Shown here one piece after another: positions 1-9,881 of a DNA stretch of 42,751 nucleotides. The notes under the pieces were generated by a model. The model did not search any database. It was not told where the DNA came from and saw only the letters and a program-made list of their open reading frames with translations. The translations under genes were made by a program, and so were the position numbers. Positions within the stretch are counted from its first letter, which is position 1; each line of letters starts with the position of its first letter. The DNA comes from Fidelibacterota bacterium TCS55 (GTDB taxonomy: Bacteria > Fidelibacterota > Marinisomatia > Marinisomatales > TCS55), in contig CAJJBS010000034.1 in the NCBI GenBank assembly GCA_905182385.1, positions 1 to 42,751 on the forward strand, in the 5' to 3' direction.

Positions 1-113
1 ATTTTTTACTCCCTAAATAATCTTCTATTGATTTAATTGCTGAACATATAATAATAAAATTGATATAGCAAAGCATAAGAGCTTAGAATGTGATACCCGA
101 CAACAATAATTAG

Positions 114-1205
114 TTATTTTTTTAAATTATAGTAAATAATATTTTCATCACCTGAATTAGCTGTAATAATATCAAGTAACCCATCTCCATTTAAGTCACC
201 TAAAGATAAACCATAAGTTATTGATTCTTTATTTCCAAATTCGTTTAATGAAAATTTTAAATTATCATTAATATAATAGTGATTCTTTTGACCATTGTTT
301 CCTACTACAATATCCATATCATAATCATTATCTAAATCTCCAACAGCCACAACCATAGTACCATCTTTATTACCACCAAATAATACTTTACGTTTATATA
401 AACCATCAGCGTCTCCAAAATAAATAGCATTTTTTTCCCCAATATTTGCCACAATAATATCAAGATATTTATCACTATCCATATCCATCACTACCACGCC
501 TCGAGTCTCATCTTTTCCAGTTCCAAAAACAGAAAATTCTTCAAAGTTTGGTCCAAAGTATATTCTATTTTCTTGACCATTTCGATTTGCTAAAATAAGA
601 TCAATATTATTATCTCCATTCATATCACCTGATGTTATCTTGATCGTTGCTTCATCTTTTGAACCAAATGGTAAACCCTTATTAAAGTCACCATTTCCAT
701 TATTAAAATATATAAAATTTTGACTTTTTCGGTTTGCAACAGCAACATCTACAAAACCATCACCATTCAAATCAGCAGTGCACAAACCTCTAGTATTTGA
801 TTCTTGTTTACCAAAGTATTGACTAAAAACTAAATTGCCATTTCCATCATTCTTAAATACTTGATTTAATATTCGATCATTTGCTACTAAAATATCAAGG
901 TCACCATCATTGTCGATATCTACAACCGGGGCTTGATAAGATGTATTCGATTCGCTTCCAAGACTTCTACTTCTTCTAAAAAACCCTTTACCATCATTAA
1001 AATAAATGAGATTTTGTTCAGCCCAATGACGACCATTAGCCACAACGAGGTCAAGGTCTCCATCTTGATCTAGGTCACCTAAGCCTATGGATGATGTTAG
1101 ATCTTTTTGGGAACCTAATTTACCATAGGGATGAGTTTTAAATAAATCTTGAGCTAAAATAAAGCTTATACTTAGGATATATGAGAATATGTATTGTTTA
1201 ATCAT
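114..1205 (-). CDS. Secreted FG-GAP/VCBS-repeat beta-propeller protein
   Basis: Signal-like N-terminus (MIKQYIFSYILSISFILAQ). Seven repeats of the form GDLDxDGDLDxxVAN...NxIYF with DxDxDG calcium-binding-type loops. Confidence 0.85.
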   Translation of the reverse strand: MIKQYIFSYILSISFILAQDLFKTHPYGKLGSQKDLTSSIGLGDLDQDGDLDLVVANGRHWAEQNLIYFNDGKGFFRRSRSLGSESNTSYQAPVVDIDNDGDLDILVANDRILNQVFKNDGNGNLVFSQYFGKQESNTRGLCTADLNGDGFVDVAVANRKSQNFIYFNNGNGDFNKGLPFGSKDEATIKITSGDMNGDNNIDLILANRNGQENRIYFGPNFEEFSVFGTGKDETRGVVVMDMDSDKYLDIIVANIGEKNAIYFGDADGLYKRKVLFGGNKDGTMVVAVGDLDNDYDMDIVVGNNGQKNHYYINDNLKFSLNEFGNKESITYGLSLGDLNGDGLLDIITANSGDENIIYYNLKK

Positions 1206-1288
1206 ATTTTTGATTTAGTAATGAATTAAATTAGTAGCGAATTTATGTTTCACTTACAGCTATTTAGAAGCCCTTAAAGATTTTTTTT

Positions 1289-2125
1289 ATGGATACCTTA
1301 ATAAACTACTTCAACAGTATTCCTACCGCTCATAGAAGCATTTTTTTGATTGGCGGCCTTGCTTTTTTTCTAATTTTAGAATCAGGTATCCCTTTATTTA
1401 GGTTTAAATATAAAAAAGGAAAGCACCTTTTATTAAATTTATTTTTTACGCTTACAACATTAGTCATTAATCTTATTGGAGCAGCTTTAATATTAAAAGC
1501 TGCTGATTATAATGCTGAAAATAATACCGGGCTTTTAAATTTATTCGAAGCTCCAATATGGGTCAACGTACTAATTGGTATTATGCTTTTAGATCTTATT
1601 GGTGCATGGCTTATTCATTGGATAGAACATAATGTAAAATGGATGTGGGGTTTTCATGTAATTCATCATACTGATCAACAGGTTGATGTAACTACAGGTT
1701 TAAGACATCATCCAGGAGAAAGTGTATTTAGATTAACATTTACTGCATTAGCTGTTTTTGTGTCAGGTGCATCATTTGGCGTAGTTATGCTTTATCAAAC
1801 ACTTTCAGGTTTTTTTGCTCATTTAACTCATGCCAATATCAAAGCAATACCAAAACTTGAAAAGATACTTTCAATTGTTTTTGTTACACCACACTTTCAT
1901 AAAATTCATCATCATTATACTCTACCTTATACTGATAAAAATTATGGTAATATCTTCTCAATTTGGGATCATATTTTCAAAACTGCATCATCTTATAAAA
2001 TAAATGATCTCACTTATGGTGTTGACACTCACATGAATCAGAAAGAAACCACTAATATTCGAACGATGATGATGATTCCATTCCAAAAATATCGTTCTCC
2101 AATCGGTTCTAAGTTCAGTGATTAG
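1289..2125 (+). CDS. Sterol desaturase / fatty acid hydroxylase family membrane protein
   Basis: Multi-TM with histidine clusters HWIEH, HVIHH, LRHHPGE, HKIHHHY, typical of the FA_hydroxylase family. Confidence 0.88.
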   Translation: MDTLINYFNSIPTAHRSIFLIGGLAFFLILESGIPLFRFKYKKGKHLLLNLFFTLTTLVINLIGAALILKAADYNAENNTGLLNLFEAPIWVNVLIGIMLLDLIGAWLIHWIEHNVKWMWGFHVIHHTDQQVDVTTGLRHHPGESVFRLTFTALAVFVSGASFGVVMLYQTLSGFFAHLTHANIKAIPKLEKILSIVFVTPHFHKIHHHYTLPYTDKNYGNIFSIWDHIFKTASSYKINDLTYGVDTHMNQKETTNIRTMMMIPFQKYRSPIGSKFSD

Positions 2126-2127
2126 TA

Positions 2128-2625
2128 ATGTATAGGTTGATACTTTCAGCATATATTTTTATTAGTGCTTGTACGACTATTTCAACAAAAACAGATATCA
2201 TTGTTACCTTTAAAGATAAATATCATTATGGTACACTAAATGAATCACTTATCAAAAATCACAATGGCTATCCATGGTTCAATAAACAGTATAAAAGATA
2301 TAATCCTAAAATTCAAAAAATAGATTCGATTTTACTTAATCAATTAACAATTAAAATATTTATGGGTACTTGGTGTCATGATAGTAAACGTGAAGTTCCT
2401 AGATTTTATAAGATCCTTAATACACTTAATTATGATCAAACTAATCTTCAAATAGTTGGATTAAAGAAAAATAAAAAAGGATACTTTAACGATTATGCCC
2501 ATTTAAACATAAAGAATACACCTACATTTATATTTTTTAAAGATAATAATGAGATTGGTCGTATCATTGAAAAACCAAAGGGTTCGTTAGAAGTACAAAT
2601 TCAAAATATTTTGGAAAAAATATAA
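2128..2625 (+). CDS. Thioredoxin-fold lipoprotein (single-cysteine CxxS type)
   Basis: Lipobox-like FISAC near the N-terminus; MGTWCHDSKREVPRFYKIL resembles a thioredoxin active site; cis-Pro region NTPTFIFFKD. Confidence 0.75.
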   Translation: MYRLILSAYIFISACTTISTKTDIIVTFKDKYHYGTLNESLIKNHNGYPWFNKQYKRYNPKIQKIDSILLNQLTIKIFMGTWCHDSKREVPRFYKILNTLNYDQTNLQIVGLKKNKKGYFNDYAHLNIKNTPTFIFFKDNNEIGRIIEKPKGSLEVQIQNILEKI

Positions 2626-2891
2626 TGAGAATGTCTGCTGATGAAAAAAAAGAATTAGATGAATGGGTTGAAAAAGAGTATCCTAAAAGTGAAAAACGAT
2701 TAGAAGCTTCCAGCCCATTTCATCAATTAGGTAAAATTTTAATAGGTAGTGGAATTTTAGCCTATATTATTTTTGCTCTTAGCGATATTAGTTTTTTAAA
2801 ACCTTTAGCTATTTTATTTTTATTACTTGGAATGATGATAGAAATCATTGCTTTAATTAAATATTTTAGATTGCTCTCATATGAAGATTGA
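2625..2891 (+). CDS. Small two-TM membrane protein of unknown function
   Basis: 88 aa, charged N-terminus and two hydrophobic segments; overlaps both the upstream stop and the downstream start in a co-directional run. Confidence 0.6.
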   Translation: MRMSADEKKELDEWVEKEYPKSEKRLEASSPFHQLGKILIGSGILAYIIFALSDISFLKPLAILFLLLGMMIEIIALIKYFRLLSYED

Positions 2892-3621
2892 TTTTTCAGA
2901 AAAAAATGTATTAGTGACTGGTGGTTCTGGCGGCATAGGTAAAGCAATCTGCAAAGCTTTTTCTGAAGCAAATGCAAATGTAGCTATTCATTATAATACC
3001 AATCGATCAGGTGCCGAAGATACATTATCATCATTATCAGGAAATAAGCACGCAATTGTTCAAGCTGACCTCTCAAAGCCTGATGAAGTTGAAGAAATTA
3101 TAAAATGCTTACCAAATGTAGATATTGTTGTAAATAATGCTGCAGTTGTCGAACAACATAACTTTGATTCACTATCATACAAGCAATGGCAAGATATTTG
3201 GAAACGAACGATTGAGGCAAACTTAATGGGACCAGCATATTTAATATATTGTGCTTCAAAAGTTATGCGAAAAAAAGGTGGTGGAAAATTTGTAAACATC
3301 TCTTCTAGAGGTGCTTTTCGTGGTGAGCCTAAAGCCGCTGCCTATGGAGCTAGTAAAGCCGGTCTTAATGCCTTAGGTCAATCAATGGCTCAAGCTTTAG
3401 CTAAAGATAACATTTATATATATACAATTGCGCCAGGTTTTGTTGCTACTGAACGTGTAGCAGACATGATTGATGATAGTATAAAGTCTCAAAGTCCATT
3501 AAATCGTGTTGCTGAGCCAAATGAAGTTGCTCGTACAGCGCTGTGGTTAGCCTCTGAAGGAAATGATTTTCTGACAGGATGCATTGTTGATGTAAATGGT
3601 GCTTCATACCTACGATCGTAA
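2881..3621 (+). CDS. SDR family NAD(P)-dependent oxidoreductase (FabG-like)
   Basis: VTGGSGGIGKAI Rossmann motif, NNAAV, catalytic S...YGASK, C-terminal GNDFLTGCIVDVNGA. Confidence 0.92.
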   Translation: MKIDFSEKNVLVTGGSGGIGKAICKAFSEANANVAIHYNTNRSGAEDTLSSLSGNKHAIVQADLSKPDEVEEIIKCLPNVDIVVNNAAVVEQHNFDSLSYKQWQDIWKRTIEANLMGPAYLIYCASKVMRKKGGGKFVNISSRGAFRGEPKAAAYGASKAGLNALGQSMAQALAKDNIYIYTIAPGFVATERVADMIDDSIKSQSPLNRVAEPNEVARTALWLASEGNDFLTGCIVDVNGASYLRS

Positions 3622-3653
3622 AAATGTTTAGACCACTTCAACTATTTTTTAAT

Positions 3654-6254
3654 TTATTTTAATAAGTGCATTTTCTTTGATTTAATTAACTCACCTATCT
3701 TCAACTGATATATATAGATACCAGTTGGCATACTCTTACCAAACTTATCCTTACCTAGCCAATTAACTTGGTGCGATCCTCTATTCATTTCATTTTCAAG
3801 AAGTGTTATTATTTCTCTACCCATCAAATCATATATTTTTAAAGAGACTAAACCTGAATTAGATAAAGTAAATGGAATATTTGTTGAGGGGTTAAATGGA
3901 TTTGGAAAATTTTGTCCAATATCAAATGTGTTTGGGGTAAAGGGTTTATCGATAGACAAATCATTCGTTTCAAAATTACTAGAATACATTCCATTCCCAT
4001 GCGTTGCTATTGCAATATATCCATCAGCAGGTCTTCCAGCAATCATATCAACAACAATATTACCTATTGTCGATGAGCCTTCTTGAGTCCATTTAGTATC
4101 TTTGCCATTTAATTTATCTGTACTATATAAACCTGTACTTGTACCGGCAAAATAACGAAACTCATGTTTTAAAGGATATATATGTACAGATCTAACAGAA
4201 GGACCAGATCCTTGACCATTTGAAAATTCTTCTAAATTTCCACTGACATCAGTCCATGAGTCTCCTGCATTTTCAGAATAATAGATACTCTTTATATTAT
4301 AGTTTGAAAAACTAGCCATAACCTTACTTCCATCATATGGATCTACAGAAATACTACTAATATATCCCCTCGCACTTATATTATTTGTTATAACAACTGA
4401 ACTATCACTTGTATCTGAATTATCAAGTCTATAAATAAGTCCATTTGATGTTCCATAGTATAATCTATGTGATGGATTAATAAGACTTCCACCAAAAGCT
4501 GAAATATCACCACTAGCAGCACTCTTTTCTAATTTTTCCCATTTTGTACTTTCATAACTATTGCCACCATCACGTTTTTTATAATTTTCTAAATTTAAAT
4601 ACACATCATTGTTACGATAAAGATTATTACCTGCAGCATAATAAAGTATATGATCGTTAGATGGATTTGAATAAATAGGACTAATAAAAAGTGCTTCATT
4701 CTCTCTGTCAAAATTAGGAGGATATAAGTAAGCCCAAGAATAATTACTATATTTGTCGCTTCCTCCGTAGTTCCAGTTAAATGGGTTATTCCAATCTTTA
4801 ATCAAAGTATAACCTCTTTGAGATGATAAAATATAAGATGTCCCAAAATTAATAACTGAAGCGAAAGCACCATCACCTCCACTTACTTGTGACCAAGGAT
4901 TTTCTTCATTAAGCTTTAGTGACTCCCAGGTTCCATTATCTTGTGTCCCTCCCATTAATAAATTGGGAAATGTACCAGTCTGATCTATTGCAATAGTATA
5001 AAATTGAGTAGTCAAGTAACCATTATTTAGAGAATCCCATTTTTTACCAGAAGCAGTAACATCATTCATTACATGTAAACCACCATCACTTGCAGAAAAA
5101 ACCTTATTTGGTTTATCTTTATAAAGTAAAACATCATGTTGGTCTGGATGATGATCTTTATGCCCATAACCACCAATTTGAAAAGTTAGCTCTTGTGTTT
5201 TCATTCCATCTGAAGAATAATAAAGATTTGTTCCTCCAAAATAAATAAAGTTTTCATCACTAGGACTAACACGTATATGAAGATCATAGCCACCTTGTGA
5301 ATTAAAATCATCAGGCAAGTTATTTGAGCGATCTTCCCAAGAACCAATTACTCCATTACTACCCTGTGTAGAATATTTGTATTTTAAAAAGTTGTGCTCA
5401 TCATTATTTGTTATTAAAACATATGCAATCGAATCATTAGATTCAGAAATATCTACCACAATTCTTCCATAATCTGTTGGGAAGTTATTTGGAGTAATAT
5501 CTGTCCAACTATTACCATCTTCAGATCTAAAAATTGGCCCTTTACTTTGACCACTTCCTAAAACTGCAATAAATAAGCCAGAATTATTCATGTCCAGGTC
5601 AGAGTATCGATTACTAGCTTCACCTAAAATTAATTGCCAAGTTAAACCTTCATCTTTACTTCGATAGATCGATCCAAATGATGCAGTAAATACGTGACCA
5701 GTTATTGGATGAACTTTTATTCGCCATCCATAGTTTAAATGATTATCATAAGATTCTGGTGTATTTGTTGAAGTTGAAGCTAATAGTTCCCAGTTAAAAC
5801 CATTATCTACAGATTTATAAATTCCATCTCCTCTAAATGGTGCTCCTCTGGCTCCAGCAGAATTTCCAGATAATTCACCCGTCGTCGCATACCAAATATT
5901 TGTCTTTCCATTTCTAAGGTCTTGTGATATTGAAGAAATACTATGCAATTGATTAGGCTTAGTCATCTTAGTCCAACTTTTCCCAAAATTAACAGAACGC
6001 CATATCCCTCCGGATACACCACCAGCTATTATTATATTTGAATCCGCAACATCAATTGCTAAAGCTCGTGTTCTACCACCAACGTTATAAGGTCCTCTAC
6101 TAGACCACTTTAAAGTATTATTCAATGAGTTAGTTTCAACTGACTTTTGATTTCTAATAGGTAATGTCTTAGCGAAGAGAAGAGCACGCTGTTTAACACC
6201 TTCAGGGATAAGATTGGTTTGAGGATCTTTTGATCTTAATAATTCAAATGCCAA
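3654..6254 (-). CDS. Secreted BNR/sortilin-like beta-propeller protein with C-terminal (T9SS type A-like) sorting domain
   Basis: Repeated exo-alpha-sialidase/VPS10-like motifs (SVNFGKSWTKM, SVDNGFNWELL, SKDEGLTWQLI, SENAGDSWTDV); C-terminus FDIGQNFPNPFNPSTNIPFTL...GRE...GIYIYQLKIG. The listed start is TTG; the reading frame stays open upstream to 6449 and encodes a hydrophobic signal-like segment. Confidence 0.85.
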   Translation of the reverse strand: MAFELLRSKDPQTNLIPEGVKQRALLFAKTLPIRNQKSVETNSLNNTLKWSSRGPYNVGGRTRALAIDVADSNIIIAGGVSGGIWRSVNFGKSWTKMTKPNQLHSISSISQDLRNGKTNIWYATTGELSGNSAGARGAPFRGDGIYKSVDNGFNWELLASTSTNTPESYDNHLNYGWRIKVHPITGHVFTASFGSIYRSKDEGLTWQLILGEASNRYSDLDMNNSGLFIAVLGSGQSKGPIFRSEDGNSWTDITPNNFPTDYGRIVVDISESNDSIAYVLITNNDEHNFLKYKYSTQGSNGVIGSWEDRSNNLPDDFNSQGGYDLHIRVSPSDENFIYFGGTNLYYSSDGMKTQELTFQIGGYGHKDHHPDQHDVLLYKDKPNKVFSASDGGLHVMNDVTASGKKWDSLNNGYLTTQFYTIAIDQTGTFPNLLMGGTQDNGTWESLKLNEENPWSQVSGGDGAFASVINFGTSYILSSQRGYTLIKDWNNPFNWNYGGSDKYSNYSWAYLYPPNFDRENEALFISPIYSNPSNDHILYYAAGNNLYRNNDVYLNLENYKKRDGGNSYESTKWEKLEKSAASGDISAFGGSLINPSHRLYYGTSNGLIYRLDNSDTSDSSVVITNNISARGYISSISVDPYDGSKVMASFSNYNIKSIYYSENAGDSWTDVSGNLEEFSNGQGSGPSVRSVHIYPLKHEFRYFAGTSTGLYSTDKLNGKDTKWTQEGSSTIGNIVVDMIAGRPADGYIAIATHGNGMYSSNFETNDLSIDKPFTPNTFDIGQNFPNPFNPSTNIPFTLSNSGLVSLKIYDLMGREIITLLENEMNRGSHQVNWLGKDKFGKSMPTGIYIYQLKIGELIKSKKMHLLK

Positions 6255-6439
6255 TCGACTATTAGGTCCACCCTCACCAATAGATTCATTGTTTTGAAGA
6301 ATTGGCTTCCCAGGATTAATAGGGTCTTTATAACTATTCCACGAATAGAATAATAGAAATAATAATACTAAAAATAAAAAACTCTTGACCTCAATTTTAT
6401 TAAGATCGGGGATTAGAGATTTATTTTTAGTGCTGAAGC

Positions 6440-7720
6440 TTATAATGTATTACCAAACCACATTCCAATGCACAATAAAGCACCGGTAACATTATGCATA
6501 ATAATGGTTCCCCAGTTTGCGGGTTGTAATAATCTGTTATTATAATATTTATATAAAGTTTGAATAGCTCTAATACCAAAATAAGCAGCCAAGAGAGATG
6601 TTAGAGCTAAAATTGGTATTGTACCATTAATTGCTAAAATAATTATACTTAGGAAGGCTCCTAAGACCAAAGCAACATACCCAGCTCTAGCTTTTTCAGG
6701 ACCAAATACTACAATAAGTGTATTTTTGCCAGTAGCTTTATCACTACTGTGATCTGGAAACTCATTCATATAAACAATAGCTGCAACTAAAAAGCCAATT
6801 GGAATACCAACCAAAAAAGCTTCTGGAAGAAGAATCCCAGTCTGAACTAAAGCACTTCCAGCAACCATTAACGGACCAAAATTTAAGCCTATAATTAATT
6901 CACCTAAGCCACTCCTCGATGAGAAACGAAAAGGTGGTGCCGTATAAAACAATCCAGATAAAAAACCAATTAAACCCAACCAAAGAATAGGCAAACCTGC
7001 TTTTTGAATCAAGGGGATACCTACAATTGCACTTAACGCAAAAGTAATAATAGCAACCTTCAGCATACCTTTGGGAGTGATTAAACCCATTTGTATACTT
7101 CTACTACCTCCATTTAAACCAACATTACTATAATTATAATTAATTTCATCCGTACCACTCTTATGATCAAAATAATCATTAGAAGTATTAGTTCCAATAT
7201 GAAGCAATGAACCACCTAACAATGTTAATCCTAACCAACTCCAGCTAATAGAAAACCCAAGCATTGACGCAACTGCTGCACCGGCAAAAATTGGTACAAA
7301 AGTAGCACTTAAAAAGGGTAATCTCATAATTACCATCCATGTAAAAACTTTTGTCATTAAACTAATTTTAGGCCTTACTTCGTCTGGATTTTTACCTTTT
7401 AAAGGCGTAGTTATTCCACAATAACCTATATGATTACCTTCTTTATCTTTTGTTGGTGTGATTTTAATTTCACAAGGAATCTCAGTTTTATCTTTAGCAA
7501 GAAACACTGTATTTCCAACCCATTCACCTTTTTCAACAGACTCTTTTAACCAATTTACAACATGCCCTAAAACAACTTGACCTTCACTAAAATCACTTAC
7601 TCTTATCTTACCAATTACATCTTCAGATGTATAACCAAATAAATCTTGAGCTCCCTTAGAAAACGTTTCAATTTTTCCGTCAAGGTCGCAGGTGATGATA
7701 CTTTTTATTTTGTCAGACAT
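6440..7720 (-). CDS. PAS domain - UbiA-family prenyltransferase fusion
   Basis: N-terminal PAS/PAC-like region (IITCDLDGKIETFSKGAQDLFGYTSEDVIGK...GNHIGYCGITTPLKG). C-terminal multi-TM UbiA region with Asp-rich motifs NTSNDYFDHKSGTD and NEFPDHSSDKATGK. Confidence 0.88.
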   Translation of the reverse strand: MSDKIKSIITCDLDGKIETFSKGAQDLFGYTSEDVIGKIRVSDFSEGQVVLGHVVNWLKESVEKGEWVGNTVFLAKDKTEIPCEIKITPTKDKEGNHIGYCGITTPLKGKNPDEVRPKISLMTKVFTWMVIMRLPFLSATFVPIFAGAAVASMLGFSISWSWLGLTLLGGSLLHIGTNTSNDYFDHKSGTDEINYNYSNVGLNGGSRSIQMGLITPKGMLKVAIITFALSAIVGIPLIQKAGLPILWLGLIGFLSGLFYTAPPFRFSSRSGLGELIIGLNFGPLMVAGSALVQTGILLPEAFLVGIPIGFLVAAIVYMNEFPDHSSDKATGKNTLIVVFGPEKARAGYVALVLGAFLSIIILAINGTIPILALTSLLAAYFGIRAIQTLYKYYNNRLLQPANWGTIIMHNVTGALLCIGMWFGNTL

Positions 7721-7813
7721 TAAATGATCCTATTTTTAAATATAAATTTTGAACGATTTGAGCGATTTATTAAGCATAAATTAATTTATATTGTAAATAT
7801 AGACAAGATGTAA

Positions 7814-8362
7814 TTAAAGCGAATCAGTCCTTGTAGTATCTGCTTTAGGCAACTCTCCCCAATAAGTTGGTGAAGTATTTAGTTGCCAACTAATATTTTC
7901 ATTCGTTTGATAAACTTCAACTTCATCATTAACTCTAATATTAGAAGAAGACCACTCAGACTTTGAACTTCCAACAATAATTCTACTTAATATGTTTTTG
8001 TTAAAATCTCTTAAAACAAGGTTAGTTCCTGTACTATCACCTACATTGAATTTGTCCCAATTATTTTTATTTTTTGAAACCATTGAGGTTCGTTTTACAT
8101 TAAGAACATTATTAAAGAAACCATTAATAGAATTTTCTTTAACCGTCAAACTATCATTACCCATAATGCTCCAACTTTGGCCATCAAATAATAAACTAAT
8201 ATTCTCATCGGCTTTTGAAATATCAATGATAAAGATATCTTCTTTCTCTATTCCAAATATTTGATCACTATTTGACCCAAGTTTACTTTGTTGGTTTGTA
8301 TTTAATAAAAATACAATAATAATTAATGTTAGAGCTATAAATAGCCATTTAATTTTAGCCAT
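7814..8362 (-). CDS. DUF4340-like membrane-anchored protein of the Gld-type ABC cluster
   Basis: N-terminal TM anchor; IFGIEKEDIFIIDISKADENISLLFDGQSWSI resembles DUF4340; directly follows the GldG-like gene, overlapping by 8 nt. Confidence 0.65.
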   Translation of the reverse strand: MAKIKWLFIALTLIIIVFLLNTNQQSKLGSNSDQIFGIEKEDIFIIDISKADENISLLFDGQSWSIMGNDSLTVKENSINGFFNNVLNVKRTSMVSKNKNNWDKFNVGDSTGTNLVLRDFNKNILSRIIVGSSKSEWSSSNIRVNDEVEVYQTNENISWQLNTSPTYWGELPKADTTRTDSL

Positions 8363-9881
8363 AAAATTCCTCTAGTAATGAACTTCGTTGTTTTTGTTGA
8401 CGCATTCTAATTAATCCAAAGCCAACAATTAAAATAGATGGTAAAACAATATTTAACCACTTCCATCTTTTTTTAGCATCATCAGCAACTTCTTCTAAAG
8501 GCCTAGAAGTGATTTCTCTCGATCTTAATGCAATTAGATCTCGATCACCAATCAAATAATCAACTGCGTTCATGATGAAAATTTGATTTTCAGGGGAACG
8601 CCCACCTCCTTCATCTGTCATAAAATTAGAATCACTTACCAGAATCATCTGACTTAAAATTCCATTCGCATGTATTTTCTCAGAACGAGCACTTAAAATT
8701 TTATCTGACTGGTTAAAAATTCTTATAAATGGATTTTGATTTGGATCTGGATTTAGATTAAAGTTTCCTCTCATTTCACCTGATTGGTTCGAGCTATAAA
8801 ATAATGGAACAAAATTCACATTTTGAACAGAGGAGGAATCTAAACTGATTTCACTTGCAAAAATCAACTGTATTTGTTCAAGGCCTGAGACTATTAATTC
8901 TTCTGTATTAAATGATCGAATAATTGGAAGAAGAGGGTATTCCATTGGAACATTCATCCTAATTGGGCCCATTTGTTGTTGAACACTCACTCTACCACAT
9001 ATTTTATCAATCACTAAATTTTCAGCAATTAAAAAGCCATACTCTTTTGTTAAATCAAATACATTAGACTCAATTGGAAATGCCTGTTGTGCCTGAAGAT
9101 TTGTCTTAATTCTAGTTTGAGTTAAAAATAAGTTTCCTCCATTATCTAAATATTCCTTCAAATTAGCATACTCAGTTAATGAAAGAGAATCAGAAACGCC
9201 ACTCATTAACATTGCTGTTAATTCAGAAGGAACTTGCTCAGCTAAATTAACATTTTGAACTGTATAACGTTGATTTAGTAAATTTTGAATGTTAGTAAAC
9301 TGACTAGTTTGACCTTCGAATTGAGCAATCCCAACTATTGGTTTATTAATTTCAACTAATTTCTTTATCTTTGATGTTATCTCATACTCTAATCCAGTAG
9401 TAGTTTGAATAACTGGGAGGACTTCTTTTTTATCCTCGTATAAAATAACCATGCCCATTAGTACACGCTTAACTTCCATCTTATCATTTTCAATAACCTG
9501 CATTTGCACTGGCATAACTCCAGCTTTTTGTGCTTCTTGTTCAATAGTCTTATCATCTTCAGGACGGAAAAATTCAAATCTAATATTACCATTGGACAAA
9601 GCTTCATATTCTTCAAGTATATCTTGAAGATAACGTCGATTATTAGCATACTCACCAGGAAGATCGTCTGAAAAATAAACTTTCATTGTTAACAAATCAT
9701 CAACCTGTTCAACAACAGCTTCACTAGAAGTTGATAAGGAATACATATTGTTATCTGTTAAGTCCCATCTAAAAAACCAGTTTCTTGAAATTGCATTTAG
9801 TAAAAATAAAATAATAAAAAGCAATAAACCCGGAACAAGTACAGATTTTTTTAAATCTATATTTTTTAACCAATTCATCAT
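8355..9881 (-). CDS. gldG: GldG-like ABC transporter auxiliary protein
   Basis: N-terminal TM, WDLTDNNMYSLSTSSEAVVEQVDD... ABC_transp_aux-like sequence, C-terminal TM; adjacent to permease and ATPase. Confidence 0.85.
   Translation of the reverse strand: MMNWLKNIDLKKSVLVPGLLLFIILFLLNAISRNWFFRWDLTDNNMYSLSTSSEAVVEQVDDLLTMKVYFSDDLPGEYANNRRYLQDILEEYEALSNGNIRFEFFRPEDDKTIEQEAQKAGVMPVQMQVIENDKMEVKRVLMGMVILYEDKKEVLPVIQTTTGLEYEITSKIKKLVEINKPIVGIAQFEGQTSQFTNIQNLLNQRYTVQNVNLAEQVPSELTAMLMSGVSDSLSLTEYANLKEYLDNGGNLFLTQTRIKTNLQAQQAFPIESNVFDLTKEYGFLIAENLVIDKICGRVSVQQQMGPIRMNVPMEYPLLPIIRSFNTEELIVSGLEQIQLIFASEISLDSSSVQNVNFVPLFYSSNQSGEMRGNFNLNPDPNQNPFIRIFNQSDKILSARSEKIHANGILSQMILVSDSNFMTDEGGGRSPENQIFIMNAVDYLIGDRDLIALRSREITSRPLEEVADDAKKRWKWLNIVLPSILIVGFGLIRMRQQKQRSSLLEEFYG

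Noticed and set aside
1-76. Short - strand open frame reaching the left edge (MLCYINFIIICSAIKSIEDYLGSKK...)
   Set aside because: Only 25 codons visible; could be a gene start but cannot be supported from this window.
2762-2977. Antisense ORF of 71 aa
   Set aside because: Overlaps the small membrane protein and SDR genes on the opposite strand; no family features.
3060-3299. Antisense ORF of 79 aa
   Set aside because: Fully inside the SDR gene; no recognisable motif.
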